From positions 1 to 43,374 of the forward strand of contig JACRBC010000063.1 in NCBI GenBank assembly GCA_016213245.1: DNA of 43,374 bases, read 5' to 3'. Source of the DNA: Candidatus Solibacter usitatus. GTDB taxonomy: Bacteria; Acidobacteriota; Terriglobia; Bryobacterales; Bryobacteraceae. The notes beneath the pieces were generated by a model. The model did no database searches, had not been told where the DNA came from, and saw nothing but the letters and a program-made list of their open reading frames with translations. Of the stretch, positions 43,223 through 43,374 are shown piece by piece; the first letter of the stretch is position 1, and each line of letters opens with the position of its first letter. The position numbers were made by a program, and so were the translations under genes.

Positions 43223-43374
43223 CCAACCCCGCCGGGTGCTTAACCGTTTTGGGGAAGGGCGCACTGGATCGGATTTCGGGCAGCGGGTGACGCTCCGGAT
43301 CCGCGCCCGGGCTGGACGGCTGTTGGGTCACTCGGCGGAGTCAAGCTGAACTGATCGTAGCAAAACCATTTTCA

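Overview
The window is high-GC bacterial DNA, densely coded on both strands. The best guess for its origin is the Acidobacteriota, probably a Solibacter/Bryobacter-type member. This rests on two ~1,100-residue Oar-like TonB-dependent receptors with an N-terminal carboxypeptidase-regulatory (CarboxypepD_reg) fold, two more secreted proteins built from such folds, orphan FtsX/MacB-type permeases and a standalone OstA-like LPS-transport protein. The placement is inferred from gene content; no rRNA or marker phylogeny is available here.

Layout. 0-8 kb: two tandem TonB-dependent receptors and a convergent SAM methyltransferase. A 104-bp block (terminator plus methyltransferase 3' end) occurs twice, once after each receptor. 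8-17 kb: a tRNA-Ala(CGC), a GT-C type membrane glycosyltransferase, a SulP anion transporter and three broken genes: a TolB-like/TPR cytochrome-type protein in two pieces that has lost its haem cysteine, a transglutaminase-like remnant, and a type IIG restriction-modification enzyme with one frameshift. 17-24.3 kb: ferrochelatase, an M28 metallopeptidase, a PhoA-type alkaline phosphatase, a small DUF4440 protein and an OstA/LptC-like protein. 24.3-28.9 kb: groES-groEL with an inverted repeat in the promoter, a ten-haem OmcA/MtrC-like cytochrome and a possible small RNA. 28.9-32.6 kb: a histone-deacetylase-like amidohydrolase and an orphan ABC permease pair. 32.6-40.5 kb: an exported oligogalacturonate lyase divergent from an MFS transporter, a translationally coupled pair of carboxypeptidase-regulatory-like proteins lying between two copies of that transporter's 3' end, a FmdB zinc ribbon, a small SH3-like lipoprotein and a hexuronate-type MFS transporter. 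40.5-43.2 kb: a sugar-nucleotidyltransferase, TsaC/Sua5 and release factor 2 (prfB) with its programmed +1 frameshift.

How the genes work together. Oligogalacturonate lyase, the hexuronate-type transporter and the neighbouring MFS transporter fit pectin-fragment use. The receptors, peptidase, phosphatase and OstA-like protein fit a scavenging, diderm soil bacterium. The decahaem cytochrome suggests electron transfer beyond the inner membrane. prfB and tsaC form a translation operon.

Two things stand out. First, in two separate places genes of the carboxypeptidase-regulatory type lie beside a nearly identical duplicate of a neighbouring gene's 3' end, which looks like repeated insertion with target 3'-end duplication and no visible recombinase. 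Second, at least seven genes have a -10-like hexamer only 6-7 nt before the start codon, which points to common leaderless transcription.
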